Assembly (NCBI GenBank): GCA_019683665.1
Contig: JADGIB010000119.1
Location: 1 to 10,077 of the forward strand
Source of the DNA: Solirubrobacteraceae bacterium
GTDB lineage: Bacteria; Actinomycetota; Thermoleophilia; Solirubrobacterales; Solirubrobacteraceae
DNA: 10,077 nt
Direction: 5' to 3'
Every line of letters begins with the position of its first letter. Position 1 is the stretch's first letter. A program made the translations under genes and the position numbers. Below are positions 1-7,339 of the stretch, in pieces. The notes under the pieces are model-generated. The model was not told where the DNA came from and did no database searches. It was given only the letters and a program-made list of their open reading frames with translations.

Positions 1-126
1 ACGCTCGCCCTGGGGGCTCGCGTTCCCTTCGGGTGTTCGCCCTGGGGGCGAAACCCGGGGGCTCGGGGAACGGCTGTCCTGGGGCGCGCGTTCCCCGGTT
101 GCCGCCTGGGGGGCGAGACCCGGGGG
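1..126. repeat. Intergenic GC-rich imperfect repeats downstream of the kinase gene
   Basis: Four imperfect copies of a motif of the form GCC(C)TGGGG(G)(G)C followed by a CCC block begin near 7, 39, 77 and 104 (for example GCCCTGGGGGCGAAACCC at 39-56 and GCCTGGGGGGCGAGACCC at 104-121). Between them GGGGAAC (65-71) and GTTCCCC (90-96) form a 7-bp inverted repeat. The array lies just past the kinase stop codon on the minus strand, so it could serve as transcript-end structure, but there is no T tract. It may be one instance of a dispersed intergenic repeat family; the window alone cannot show that. No coding sense was found in it. Confidence 0.5.
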
Positions 127-1426
127 CTAGCGGGTGTTGTCCTCGACCAGCCGGCGCATCGCGTCGACGCTCTGCTCGACCGAGTCGAACACGACGTCGC
201 GCAGCTGCACGCGCTGGGTGTCGCTCATCGACGTGACGATCGCGATCGCGACGCCCGCGCCGATGAGCGCGAGGATGAGCAGCACGCCGAGGACGCGCTT
301 GGCCCGCGACCCGCGCCGGCGCTGCGGCCGGGCCCCCCCCGGCGCCGCCCCCGCCCCCGCCGCCTGGGACGCGCGCGGCCCGCGCCCGGCGCGGGCGGGG
401 GCGCGGGGCCGCCGGGGGCGGGGCCGGCGCCGGCGGCGGCTGGCGGCGGCGCGGCACCGGCTGGCGCGGGGCGACCGGCGCCTCGCCCGCCGGCTCCCAC
501 GCCGGGGCGGACGCGACGGCGGCGCTCGCCGGCAGGACCGACGTCGCCTCGGTCGCGCCGAGCGCCCGCGTCGCGGCGGTCGGCTCCTCGGGCGGCGCCT
601 CCGCGGCGCGGTCGAGCGCGTCGCCCATCTCGCGGGCCGTCGCGTAGCGGTCGCGCGGGTCGATCGACAGGGCCACCGCCACCGCGCGGGCCAGCGCCGG
701 GGACACGTCCGGGCGCAGCTGGTCCAGCCGCGGCGGCGCCTCGCGCTGCTGCTTGAGGACGAGCTCCGACAGCGACTGCGCCTCGTACGGCAGCCGCCCG
801 GCCAGGCACTGGTACGTGACGACGCCGAGCGAGTAGAGGTCGGCCTGCGGCCCGGCCTCCTCGCCGGCGGCCTGCTCGGGGGAGAGATAGGCGGCCGTGC
901 CGAGGACCGAGCCCACCTGCGTGATCGAGGACTGGTCGGTGGCGCGGGCGATCCCGAAGTCGGCGAGCTTGACGATCCCGTCGGGCGAGCGCAGGAGGTT
1001 GCCCGGCTTGACGTCGCGGTGGACGACGCCCTGGCGGTGCGCGTAGTCGAGGCCGTGGCAGGCCTGCACGACGATCGCCAGCGTCTCCTCGACGCCGAGG
1101 CCCTGCCCGCCGCGGTCGCGGAGGATCTGGGCGACCGACTGGCCCGGCACGTACTCCATGACGATGAAGTGGCGGCCGCTCGCCTCGTCGAGGCCGGAGT
1201 CGAAGACCTGCACGACGTTCGGGTGCACGAGCCGCGCGGCCGCGAGCGCCTCGCGCTGGAAGCGCGACACGAACGTCGGGTCGTCGGCGAGGTGCTCGGC
1301 CAGCAGCTTGATCGCGACGTGGCGCTCGAGGCGCGTGTCGAGCGCCAGGTGCACGGTCGACATGCCGCCGAGGCCGAGGCGGCCCTCGATGCGGTAGCGG
1401 TCGGCGATCATCGTCCCCTCGGTCAT
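127..1426 (-). CDS. PknB-like membrane Ser/Thr protein kinase (apparent one-base frameshift in linker)
   Basis: Eukaryotic-like (Hanks-type) protein kinase that phosphorylates Ser/Thr on target proteins; catalytic domain cytoplasmic, one membrane anchor. Reading from ATG at 1426: glycine loop LGLGGMSTV (residues 17-25), VAIK lysine 40, catalytic HRDVKPGN (136-143), DFG (156-158), and GTAAYLSPEQ at the activation/P+1 loop (176-185). After about residue 275 comes a Pro/Ala/Arg-rich linker. The N-terminal frame has no stop before the window edge. The adjacent frame, shifted by one base, reads a basic stop-transfer stretch, a hydrophobic segment (VLGVLLILALIGAG), a short polar tail ending VEDNTR and TAG at 127-129. 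Skipping one base between about 325 and 480, for example in the C8 run at 333-340, joins both halves into about 432 residues. No PASTA domains. The start overlaps the upstream lipoprotein stop (ATGA). Either a sequencing indel or a true mutation that removes the anchor. Confidence 0.88.
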
Positions 1427-1977
1427 GGCGTCGGCGTCGCGCCTCCGGCCTGGCCGGCGTCGGGCACCGTCGCCCCGCCCGGGCTGGGCGGGGGCTCGGT
1501 CGCCGACGGCTCCGTGGCGGGCGGCTCGGTCGTCGTGGCGGGCGGCGGCTCGGTCGTCGCGGGCGGCGTCGTGGTCGTCTGGGTCGGGGTCGTCGGCGTC
1601 GGGGTCGTCTCGGTCGTCGTCGTCTGCGTCGGCGTCGTGGCCGTCGTGCCGGAGTCGCGGCGCTCGAAGCACTCGTCGGGCGCGATCGTGGCGAGGTTGT
1701 CGACGCCCTCCTGCAGCCGGGCGCGCAGGCCTGCGTCGACGCGGCTGGAGAGGTCGTTGACCTGGGTCTGCAGCGCGGCGATCTCGGTGTCGACGCTCGC
1801 GCAGCGCCCGCGGCGCACCGACCGCTCGATCGCGTCGAGCTGCTCGATCATCGCGTCGGCCTGGCGCGGCGGGATGAGCGCGGCGTCGTCGCCGTCGTCG
1901 CCGCAGCCGACCGCCAGGGCGCACGCGGCGCCCGCCAGGAGAGCGGCGACCGGGATGAGGACGCGGGACACGGTCAT
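1423..1977 (-). CDS. Putative lipoprotein with helical core and Thr/Pro-rich tail
   Basis: 184 residues, family not recognised. Residues 1-24 are a hydrophobic signal segment ending LAVGC, so Cys25 is a plausible lipidation site; the -3 residue is Ala rather than the usual Leu, so this is a variant lipobox. Residues about 36-97 are charged, probably helical and possibly coiled-coil, with two further cysteines (59 and 103) that could form a disulfide if exported. From residue 110 to the end the chain is almost all Thr, Pro, Glu and Ala, an extended low-complexity stalk that could span the wall or carry O-glycans (inference). ATG at 1977 overlaps the phosphoesterase stop (ATGA), and its own TGA overlaps the kinase ATG in the same way. 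Tight coupling suggests it acts with the kinase, perhaps as an exported partner, but nothing in the sequence proves this. Confidence 0.8.
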   Translation of the reverse strand: MTVSRVLIPVAALLAGAACALAVGCGDDGDDAALIPPRQADAMIEQLDAIERSVRRGRCASVDTEIAALQTQVNDLSSRVDAGLRARLQEGVDNLATIAPDECFERRDSGTTATTPTQTTTTETTPTPTTPTQTTTTPPATTEPPPATTTEPPATEPSATEPPPSPGGATVPDAGQAGGATPTP

Positions 1978-2705
1978 TGACCGTAGCTGAGGCGGTCGGC
2001 GAGGGAGTCCGGCAGCCGCGCGGCCCGGATCGCCGCCTGCGCGCGCCCGATGTCGTAGTCGACCCGCCGCCAGACCGCGGTCCGGGCGTCGAGGTCGAGC
2101 AGCAGCCACGCGGCGCGCGGGTCGCCGTCGCGCGGCTGGCCGACCGAGCCCGGGTTGACGAGCCACTCGCCCGACGACAGGTCGAGCGCGTCGTCGGCGC
2201 GGCGCGGCTCCCCGGTCGCCAGCTCGCCCTCGCGGCGCACGAACGACAGCGCCACGTGCGAGTGGCCGACCGCGCAGACCCGGTGCTCCTGGGCGTCGAG
2301 GCACAGCTCGGCCAGCAGCGCCGACAGGACGTACTCCCAGATCGGGTCGCGCGGGCTCGCGTGGTACAGCCCGATCGAGCGGTCCTCGTCGAGCGGGCAC
2401 AGCGTCGCCAGCCAGGCGACGTTCTCGGGGTCCATCGTCTCCTGCGTCCAGCGGGCCGCGATCCCGGCCCCGCGGGAGAACTCGTCGAGCGGCAGGTCGC
2501 CGGTCACCGCGAGGTCGTGGTTGCCGGCCAGGCAGATCGCGGCGTGCTCGCGGGTCAGCTCGACGCACGCGTCCGGCTCGGCCCCGTAGCCGACGACGTC
2601 GCCCAGGCACCAGATCTCGTCCGCGCCGGCCGCGGCGATGTCGTCGAGCACCGCCTCGAGCGCGGGGCGGTTGGCGTGGATGTCGGAGATGAGCGCGACG
2701 CGCAT
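1974..2705 (-). CDS. YfcE/MJ0936-like calcineurin-type metallophosphoesterase
   Basis: Cytoplasmic binuclear-metal phosphoesterase; substrate unknown (family members act on phosphodiesters or phosphomonoesters). Visible ligands in order, numbering from MRVALISDIH: D8 and H10 (SDIHAN), D36 (GDVVGYG), N62-H63 (GNHD), H115 (YHAS), H148 and H150 (GHSH), followed by the NPGSVGQPRDG segment that family members carry near the C-terminus. All metal-binding motifs are intact and the length, 243 residues, is normal. I chose the ATG at 2705 because the family begins directly with MRVALISDIH; an in-frame ATG at 2723 would add six residues. Neither has a clear ribosome binding site. It begins 33 bases after the GGDEF-EAL gene and overlaps the lipoprotein gene by ATGA. 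Close linkage with a protein kinase invites the idea of opposing kinase and phosphatase roles, but this family is not a known Ser/Thr phosphatase of PPP or PPM type. Confidence 0.9.
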   Translation of the reverse strand: MRVALISDIHANRPALEAVLDDIAAAGADEIWCLGDVVGYGAEPDACVELTREHAAICLAGNHDLAVTGDLPLDEFSRGAGIAARWTQETMDPENVAWLATLCPLDEDRSIGLYHASPRDPIWEYVLSALLAELCLDAQEHRVCAVGHSHVALSFVRREGELATGEPRRADDALDLSSGEWLVNPGSVGQPRDGDPRAAWLLLDLDARTAVWRRVDYDIGRAQAAIRAARLPDSLADRLSYGQ

Positions 2706-2738
2706 GGCGGGATGGTGCTGCATCGCACCATTCGCCCG

Positions 2739-4976
2739 TCAGGCCACGTGTTCCTCCACGTCGTCGCCGACCTCGCGCCGCTCGGCCAGCCACGCGTCGA
2801 GCTCGGACCCCGACAGCGGAGGCGCGACGAGGTTGCCCTGGGCGGTCGTCGCGCCGCACGCGGCCAGCTCCGCCCACGCGGACGAGGTCTCGACCCCCTC
2901 GGCGACGACCTCGACCCCGAGGTCGCGCCCGAGCAGCGACAGCGCCCGCACGATCGCCGTCCCGGCCGGCTCGCCGCGGTCCATGCCGCTGACGAACGCG
3001 CGGTCGATCTTCAGCTCGTCGACGGGCAGGCTCGCGAGGTGCTCGAGCGAGGCGTGCCCGGTCCCGAAGTCGTCGAGCGAGACGCGGCAGCCGAGCGCGC
3101 GCAGGTCGTGGATCATCCGCAGGACCCGCTCCGGCTGCGCCATGACCGTGTTCTCGGTGATCTCGAGCGTGAGGCGGCGGCCGTCGAGGCGGGCGGCGTC
3201 GAGGAGCTGGGCGACCTCGGTCGGCAGCGCCCGGTCGACGAGGTCGGCGGTCGACAGGTTCACCGCCACCGGCACGTCGTAGCCGCCGTCGCGCAGCCGC
3301 GCCGCCTGGGCGACCGCCATCCGCAGCACCTCGCGGCCGATCCGGCGCATGAGCCCGGAGCCCTCGGCCACCTCGAGGAACGCGGCCGGGACGAGCAGCC
3401 CGCGGCGCGGGTGGCGCCAGCGCACGAGCGCCTCGACCCCGACGACGCGCCCGTCGGCCAGCGACGTCTGCGGCTGGTAGTGGAGCTTGAGCTGGCCGCC
3501 GGCGTCGAGCGCGGCGCGCAGCTCGCCGGCGAGCTGCAGGCGGTCGCGCGAGTTCCAGTCGCGGGTCGCGTCGTAGCGCTCGACCGCCGTCCCGCCGCCC
3601 TTGGCCTGGTACATCGCGACGTCGGCGCGCTGGAGCAGCTCGCTGACCGTCCGCCCGTCCGCGGGGGCGACGGCGAACCCGGCGCTGACGTCGACGTGGA
3701 CGGAGAGGTCGCCGATCGCGAACGGCTCCTCGACCGCCTCGTGCAGGCGCCGGGCGACGCGGCGCGCGCCGGCGGCGCCCGCGCCGGGGCAGAGGATCGC
3801 GAACTCGTCGCCGCCGAGCCGGGCGAGCGTGTCGCCGGGGCGCAGCGCGGCCGACAGGCGCGGCCCCAGCTCGGCGAGCAGGCGGTCGCCGGCGGCGTGG
3901 CCGAGCGTGTCGTTGAGCTCCTTGAAGCGGTCGAGGTCGAGCATCAGCACCGCGGTCGAGCGGCCCGGGTGCTCCTGGAGCTCGGAGGCGACCGCGTCGA
4001 GGAACCCGCGCCGGTTCACGAGGCCGGTGAGCTCGTCGGTGTGGGCCAGGCGCCGCGTCTCGGGCAGCGCGCGGACCTCGCGGTACGCGCGCCCGGTGCG
4101 GTACGTGGCGACGATCATCGAGGCGACCGCGAGGACGATCGCCACCGGCGGCAGCGGCGTGATGTTGCCGGCGACGATGATCCCGAGCGAGGCGAGGAAG
4201 AGCGCGAACGGCCACACGAGCCGCTCGGGGACCTCGCTCTCGAGCTCGGGCATCCGCGTCGGGGTCAGCCACGCGCCCCAGCCGAGCAGGAGCGGCCCGG
4301 CCGACCACAGCACGACGCTGACGGCGACCGGCGTGCGGTCGGCGATCGCCCACACGAGGTCGGCGACGGCGATCGTCGCGAACCCCAGGCCCCAGATCAG
4401 CCACTCGCGCCCCGGCGACCAGCTCGCGACCGCGAACAGGCCGATGACGAGCGCGACGAGCGCGACGCCGAGGATCGGGAAGATCGCGGCGCCGGTGTCG
4501 GGGACGAGCGGGAGGATGATCCCGAAGCCGACGGCCGCGACCGCGAGCATCGCCGCGGTCAGGTCGAGCCAGGCGGCGGGGCGCACCCGCGGGTGGCGGG
4601 CGCGCAGCTCGAAGACGAGGAACGCCGCCGCGTACGGGTAGAGGACGTAGAACGGGCCGAGCGACTCGTCCTCGCGGCCGTAGTCGTAGTGGAGGGTCCA
4701 CACCGCGTAGCCGACGGCCCACACGCCGACCCCGAACGCGAGCAGGCCCCAGGCCAGCCGGCAGTCGCGCAGCCGGATCGCCCGGGCGGCGATGCTGGCG
4801 GCGGCGGCGAGCGGGACGGCCGCGGCGATCACGCGGGCCGCCCCGTCGCCGAGGGCGACGGCGCCGGCCGCGTCGAGCGCCTGGACGCCGAGCAGCGCGG
4901 TCGCGAGACCGAGCAGCGCGCGCAGGAACCAGGGGAGAGGGGCCACCCCTCTGTGATCGGCGGACCGGCGCCCCAA
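2739..4976 (-). CDS. Multi-pass membrane GGDEF-EAL diguanylate cyclase/phosphodiesterase
   Basis: Makes and/or degrades cyclic di-GMP. Residues about 15-292 contain roughly nine hydrophobic segments, an integral membrane sensor region that I cannot assign to a named family. A GGDEF domain follows (about 305-465): DELTGLVNRRGF, metal-site DLDRFKELND, GGDEF at 388-392, and an RxxD product-inhibition site (R379-D382) five residues before it. The EAL domain (about 480-735) keeps EAL 515-517, N573, E605, DDFGTG 635-640, K656 and D658, E693 and Q713. Both domains therefore look catalytically competent, not degenerate. The start is uncertain: TTG at 4976 gives 745 residues; GTG at 4946 gives 735 and has AGAGGGG directly before it, too close for a normal ribosome binding site. 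It lies 16 bases after the DUF3467 stop if TTG is used. Confidence 0.93.
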   Translation of the reverse strand: MGRRSADHRGVAPLPWFLRALLGLATALLGVQALDAAGAVALGDGAARVIAAAVPLAAAASIAARAIRLRDCRLAWGLLAFGVGVWAVGYAVWTLHYDYGREDESLGPFYVLYPYAAAFLVFELRARHPRVRPAAWLDLTAAMLAVAAVGFGIILPLVPDTGAAIFPILGVALVALVIGLFAVASWSPGREWLIWGLGFATIAVADLVWAIADRTPVAVSVVLWSAGPLLLGWGAWLTPTRMPELESEVPERLVWPFALFLASLGIIVAGNITPLPPVAIVLAVASMIVATYRTGRAYREVRALPETRRLAHTDELTGLVNRRGFLDAVASELQEHPGRSTAVLMLDLDRFKELNDTLGHAAGDRLLAELGPRLSAALRPGDTLARLGGDEFAILCPGAGAAGARRVARRLHEAVEEPFAIGDLSVHVDVSAGFAVAPADGRTVSELLQRADVAMYQAKGGGTAVERYDATRDWNSRDRLQLAGELRAALDAGGQLKLHYQPQTSLADGRVVGVEALVRWRHPRRGLLVPAAFLEVAEGSGLMRRIGREVLRMAVAQAARLRDGGYDVPVAVNLSTADLVDRALPTEVAQLLDAARLDGRRLTLEITENTVMAQPERVLRMIHDLRALGCRVSLDDFGTGHASLEHLASLPVDELKIDRAFVSGMDRGEPAGTAIVRALSLLGRDLGVEVVAEGVETSSAWAELAACGATTAQGNLVAPPLSGSELDAWLAERREVGDDVEEHVA

Positions 4977-4992
4977 GTTGAACTGGGGTGTC

Positions 4993-5310
4993 TCAGGTCT
5001 GCGGGGGCTGCGGGCCCTCGCCGCCGAACTCCGGCAGGTTCTTGATGCCCTCGCGGGTCCGCCACTTGGAGTAGTTGTCCTCCATGGCGTCGATCAGCTC
5101 CCGCATGAAGCGCGGCGACAGGTTCACGCGCGAGACGACCACGCCCGGGATCTCGTCGTCCTCGACCTCGTGGTCCACGCGCGCGAACGTGATCGTGAAC
5201 TCGTAGTCGCTGTGGCTGACGTTCGCGAAGTTCGCGTAGACGCCGGCCATGATCTCGGGAGAGAAGTGGATGTTGATGTGGCGCTCGGGGCCGTGTTCGT
5301 CACCTGCCAT
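4993..5310 (-). CDS. DUF3467 family protein
   Basis: 105 residues. The core (about 12-75: HINIHFSPEIMAGVYANFAN, then SHSDYEFTITFARVDH, then the SRVNLSPRFMREL segment) is what I recognise as DUF3467, a small soluble family of unknown function in bacteria. The C-terminus ends with a Gly/Pro tail. There is no signal peptide or membrane segment. The ATG at 5310 has AGGTGG directly abutting it, which is closer than a usual ribosome binding site. It is the first gene of the minus-strand run and is divergent from rlmH across 19 bases, so regulatory sequence for each gene must lie largely inside the other. Its place upstream of the cyclic-di-GMP enzyme may be only co-transcription. Confidence 0.85.
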   Translation of the reverse strand: MAGDEHGPERHINIHFSPEIMAGVYANFANVSHSDYEFTITFARVDHEVEDDEIPGVVVSRVNLSPRFMRELIDAMEDNYSKWRTREGIKNLPEFGGEGPQPPQT

Positions 5311-5315
5311 CCACC

Positions 5316-5321
5316 TAGCAT
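5316..5321 (+). promoter_or_regulatory. Candidate -10 hexamer for a leaderless rlmH transcript
   Basis: TAGCAT fits the actinobacterial TANNNT -10 pattern and ends eight bases before the GTG start of rlmH, the spacing expected if transcription begins at or next to the start codon. No convincing -35 is visible. No good ribosome binding site precedes the GTG, which agrees with a leaderless message. Inference from position and pattern only. Confidence 0.4.
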
Positions 5322-5329
5322 CCCAGGTC

Positions 5330-5737
5330 GTGAGGCTGATCGTCGTGTCCGTCGGCCGACTGCGCCCTCCGTACGTCGACGACGTCCAGCACTACAAGAA
5401 GCTCCTGGCCCGCCACGCGCGCCTGGAGCTCATCGAGGTGCGCGAGGACGAGCGGGTCGCGCGGCGCATCCCGGAGCGGGCGTTCGTGTCGCTGCTGCAC
5501 CGCGAGGGGGAGACGTTCGACTCGATCGCGTTCTCGCGCTTCCTGGAGGAGCGGCGCCGGTCCGGGCGCGACCTCTGCTTCGTCATCGGCGGCCCGGCCG
5601 GGCTCGAGCTCGACGGCGTCGACCACCGCTTCTCGCTCGGGCCGCTGACGCTCCCGCACCAGCTCGCGCGCGTCGTCCTCCTCGAGCAGCTCCTGCGCGG
5701 CCACAAGATCCTCGCGGGCGAGCCATACCATCTGTGA
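5330..5737 (+). CDS. rlmH: 23S rRNA (pseudouridine-1915-N3)-methyltransferase RlmH
   Basis: SPOUT-class (trefoil-knot) SAM-dependent enzyme that methylates N3 of pseudouridine 1915 in helix 69 of 23S rRNA, on the assembled 70S ribosome. From the GTG start the protein begins MRLIVVSVGRLRPPYV and shows the SAM-binding loop IGGPAG (86-91), LTLPH (106-110) and the C-terminal PYH (132-134), all diagnostic. It has 135 residues, against about 155 in E. coli; the shortening is in the middle (about 45-65) and the knot is intact. The reading frame is open upstream to 5249, but that part lacks family similarity and runs antisense through DUF3467, so GTG at 5330 is preferred. It is followed directly by argS. 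Confidence 0.93.
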   Translation: MRLIVVSVGRLRPPYVDDVQHYKKLLARHARLELIEVREDERVARRIPERAFVSLLHREGETFDSIAFSRFLEERRRSGRDLCFVIGGPAGLELDGVDHRFSLGPLTLPHQLARVVLLEQLLRGHKILAGEPYHL

Positions 5738-5742
5738 GCCGA

Positions 5743-7332
5743 ATGACCGGGCCCCTCCACGACCTCCACGCCGCCGTCCTCGACGCCGCCGCCGCCGTCG
5801 CCGACGCGCCCCCGCGCACGCAGCCGACCCTCGAGCGCCCCCGCAAGGCCGGCTTCGGCGACCTCTCCACGAACGCCGCGATGCTCCTCGCGCCGGTGCT
5901 GAAGGCGCCGCCGCGCGAGGTCGCCCAGCGCCTGGGCGAGACGCTCAGCGGCCGGCTCGGCGACCGCCTGGAGCGCTTCGACGTCGCCGGGCCCGGCTTC
6001 CTGAACCTCTTCCTCGGCGACGCCTGGTTCGTCGACGCGCTGCGCGGCGTGCTCGCCGCCGGCGACCGCTTCGGCGGCGGCGGGGCCGACCCGGTCCTGC
6101 GGATCGACGACGAGTTCGTCTCGGCCAACCCGACCGGGCCGCTGCACGTCGGCCACGCCCGCAACGCCGCCTACGGCGACGCCCTCGGCCGCATCCTCGC
6201 CTTCCACGGCCACGAGGTCACCCGCGAGTACTACGTCAACGACTACGGCAGCCAGGTCCAGCGGTTCGCCGAGTCGATCCGGGCGCGGGCCCGCGGGGAG
6301 GAGCCGCCCGAGGACGGCTACCAGGGCGACTACGTCCGCGAGCTCGCCCACCTCGACGACGGGCGGATGTCGCTCGACGAGCTCGCCCGGCGCGGCGTCG
6401 AGGCGATGCTCGAGCGGATCGGGCAGACGCTGTCGGCCTTCCACGTCGCCCCGTTCGACGTGTGGTTCTCGGAGCGCTCGCTGCACCCCGACAAGGTCCG
6501 CCACGCGCTCGACGTCCTCGCCGAGCAGGGGCACACGTACGAGGCCGACGGGGCGCTGTGGCTGCGCACGACGACGTTCGGCGACGACAAGGACCGCGTG
6601 CTCGTGCGCTCCAACGGCGAGCACACGTACTTCACGTCGGACATCGGCTACATGCAGGACAAGCGCGAGCGCGGCTTCGACCAGATGCTCTACGTGCTCG
6701 GCGCCGACCACCACGGCTACATCAAGCGGCTGAAGGCGGCGTTCCAGGCGCTCGGCGGCGACCCCGACCAGCTCGACATCCTGATCATGCAGTTCGTGAA
6801 CCTCCCGGAGGGGCGCCTGAGCAAGCGCGCCGGGACGATCGTCACGCTCGACGACCTCGTCGCCGAGATCGGGGTGGACGCCGCGCGCTGGTTCCTGCTG
6901 TCGCGCTCGCACGACACGACGATCGAGCTCGACCTCGACCTCGCCACGCGCGAGTCGTCGGAGAACCCGGTCTACTACGTCCAGTACGCGCACGCGCGGA
7001 TCGCGTCCGTGCTCGCGAAGGCGGGGGTCGGCGGCCACGAGCCGCCCGCGTTCGCCGACCGCGCGCTCCCGCTGGAGCCGGGCGAGCGGGCGCTGATCAT
7101 GAAGCTGCTCGCGCTGCCGGGGGAGGTGGCCGAGGCGGCCGACCGGCGGGCGCCGCACCGCATCTGCACGTACGCGCTCGAGCTCGCCCAGGAGTTCACG
7201 GCCTTCTACCGCGACTGCCGCGTCGTCGGCTCGGAGGTCGAGGACTTCCGCCTCGCGCTGTGCGTCGCGACGAAGCGCGCGATCGCGCGCTCGCTGGACC
7301 TCGTCGGGGTCTCGGCGCCCGAGTCGATGTAG
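5743..7332 (+). CDS. argS: Arginyl-tRNA synthetase
   Basis: Class I aminoacyl-tRNA synthetase that charges tRNA-Arg in the cytoplasm. The 529 residues are somewhat shorter than E. coli ArgRS (577). Visible parts: the N-terminal additional domain with GFGDLSTN (37-44), then the Rossmann catalytic core with FVSANPTGPLHVGHARN (HIGH motif as HVGH, 135-138), REYYVNDYGSQ (161-171), DIGYMQDK (300-307), LGADHHGYIKRL (319-330) and a KMSKS-equivalent GRLSKRAGT (357-365). The C-terminal DALR-type anticodon domain starts near YYVQYAHARI (411-420). The ATG at 5743 lies five bases after the rlmH stop; an in-frame GTG at 5734 overlaps that stop (GTGA) and would add three residues, so rlmH and argS are probably co-transcribed. 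Its stop is seven bases from the convergent ccdA stop, with no hairpin between them. Confidence 0.96.
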   Translation: MTGPLHDLHAAVLDAAAAVADAPPRTQPTLERPRKAGFGDLSTNAAMLLAPVLKAPPREVAQRLGETLSGRLGDRLERFDVAGPGFLNLFLGDAWFVDALRGVLAAGDRFGGGGADPVLRIDDEFVSANPTGPLHVGHARNAAYGDALGRILAFHGHEVTREYYVNDYGSQVQRFAESIRARARGEEPPEDGYQGDYVRELAHLDDGRMSLDELARRGVEAMLERIGQTLSAFHVAPFDVWFSERSLHPDKVRHALDVLAEQGHTYEADGALWLRTTTFGDDKDRVLVRSNGEHTYFTSDIGYMQDKRERGFDQMLYVLGADHHGYIKRLKAAFQALGGDPDQLDILIMQFVNLPEGRLSKRAGTIVTLDDLVAEIGVDAARWFLLSRSHDTTIELDLDLATRESSENPVYYVQYAHARIASVLAKAGVGGHEPPAFADRALPLEPGERALIMKLLALPGEVAEAADRRAPHRICTYALELAQEFTAFYRDCRVVGSEVEDFRLALCVATKRAIARSLDLVGVSAPESM

Positions 7333-7339
7333 CGCGCGC

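Noticed and set aside
358..500. GC-rich tandem-like sequence as a CRISPR or minisatellite
   Set aside because: It encodes the Pro/Ala/Arg linker of the kinase; there are no regular repeat units.
134..1990. Long plus-strand open frame of 618 codons
   Set aside because: It runs antisense through the kinase and lipoprotein; its product is Arg/Ala/Val-rich with no family motifs, while the opposite strand carries all kinase signatures.
1423..4722. Minus-strand open frame of 1099 codons
   Set aside because: Only its last 184 codons are a gene (the lipoprotein); the rest is an out-of-frame reading of the GGDEF-EAL and phosphoesterase genes.
7333..7339. Bidirectional terminator between argS and ccdA
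   Set aside because: The seven-base gap and its flanks show no useful hairpin or T run.
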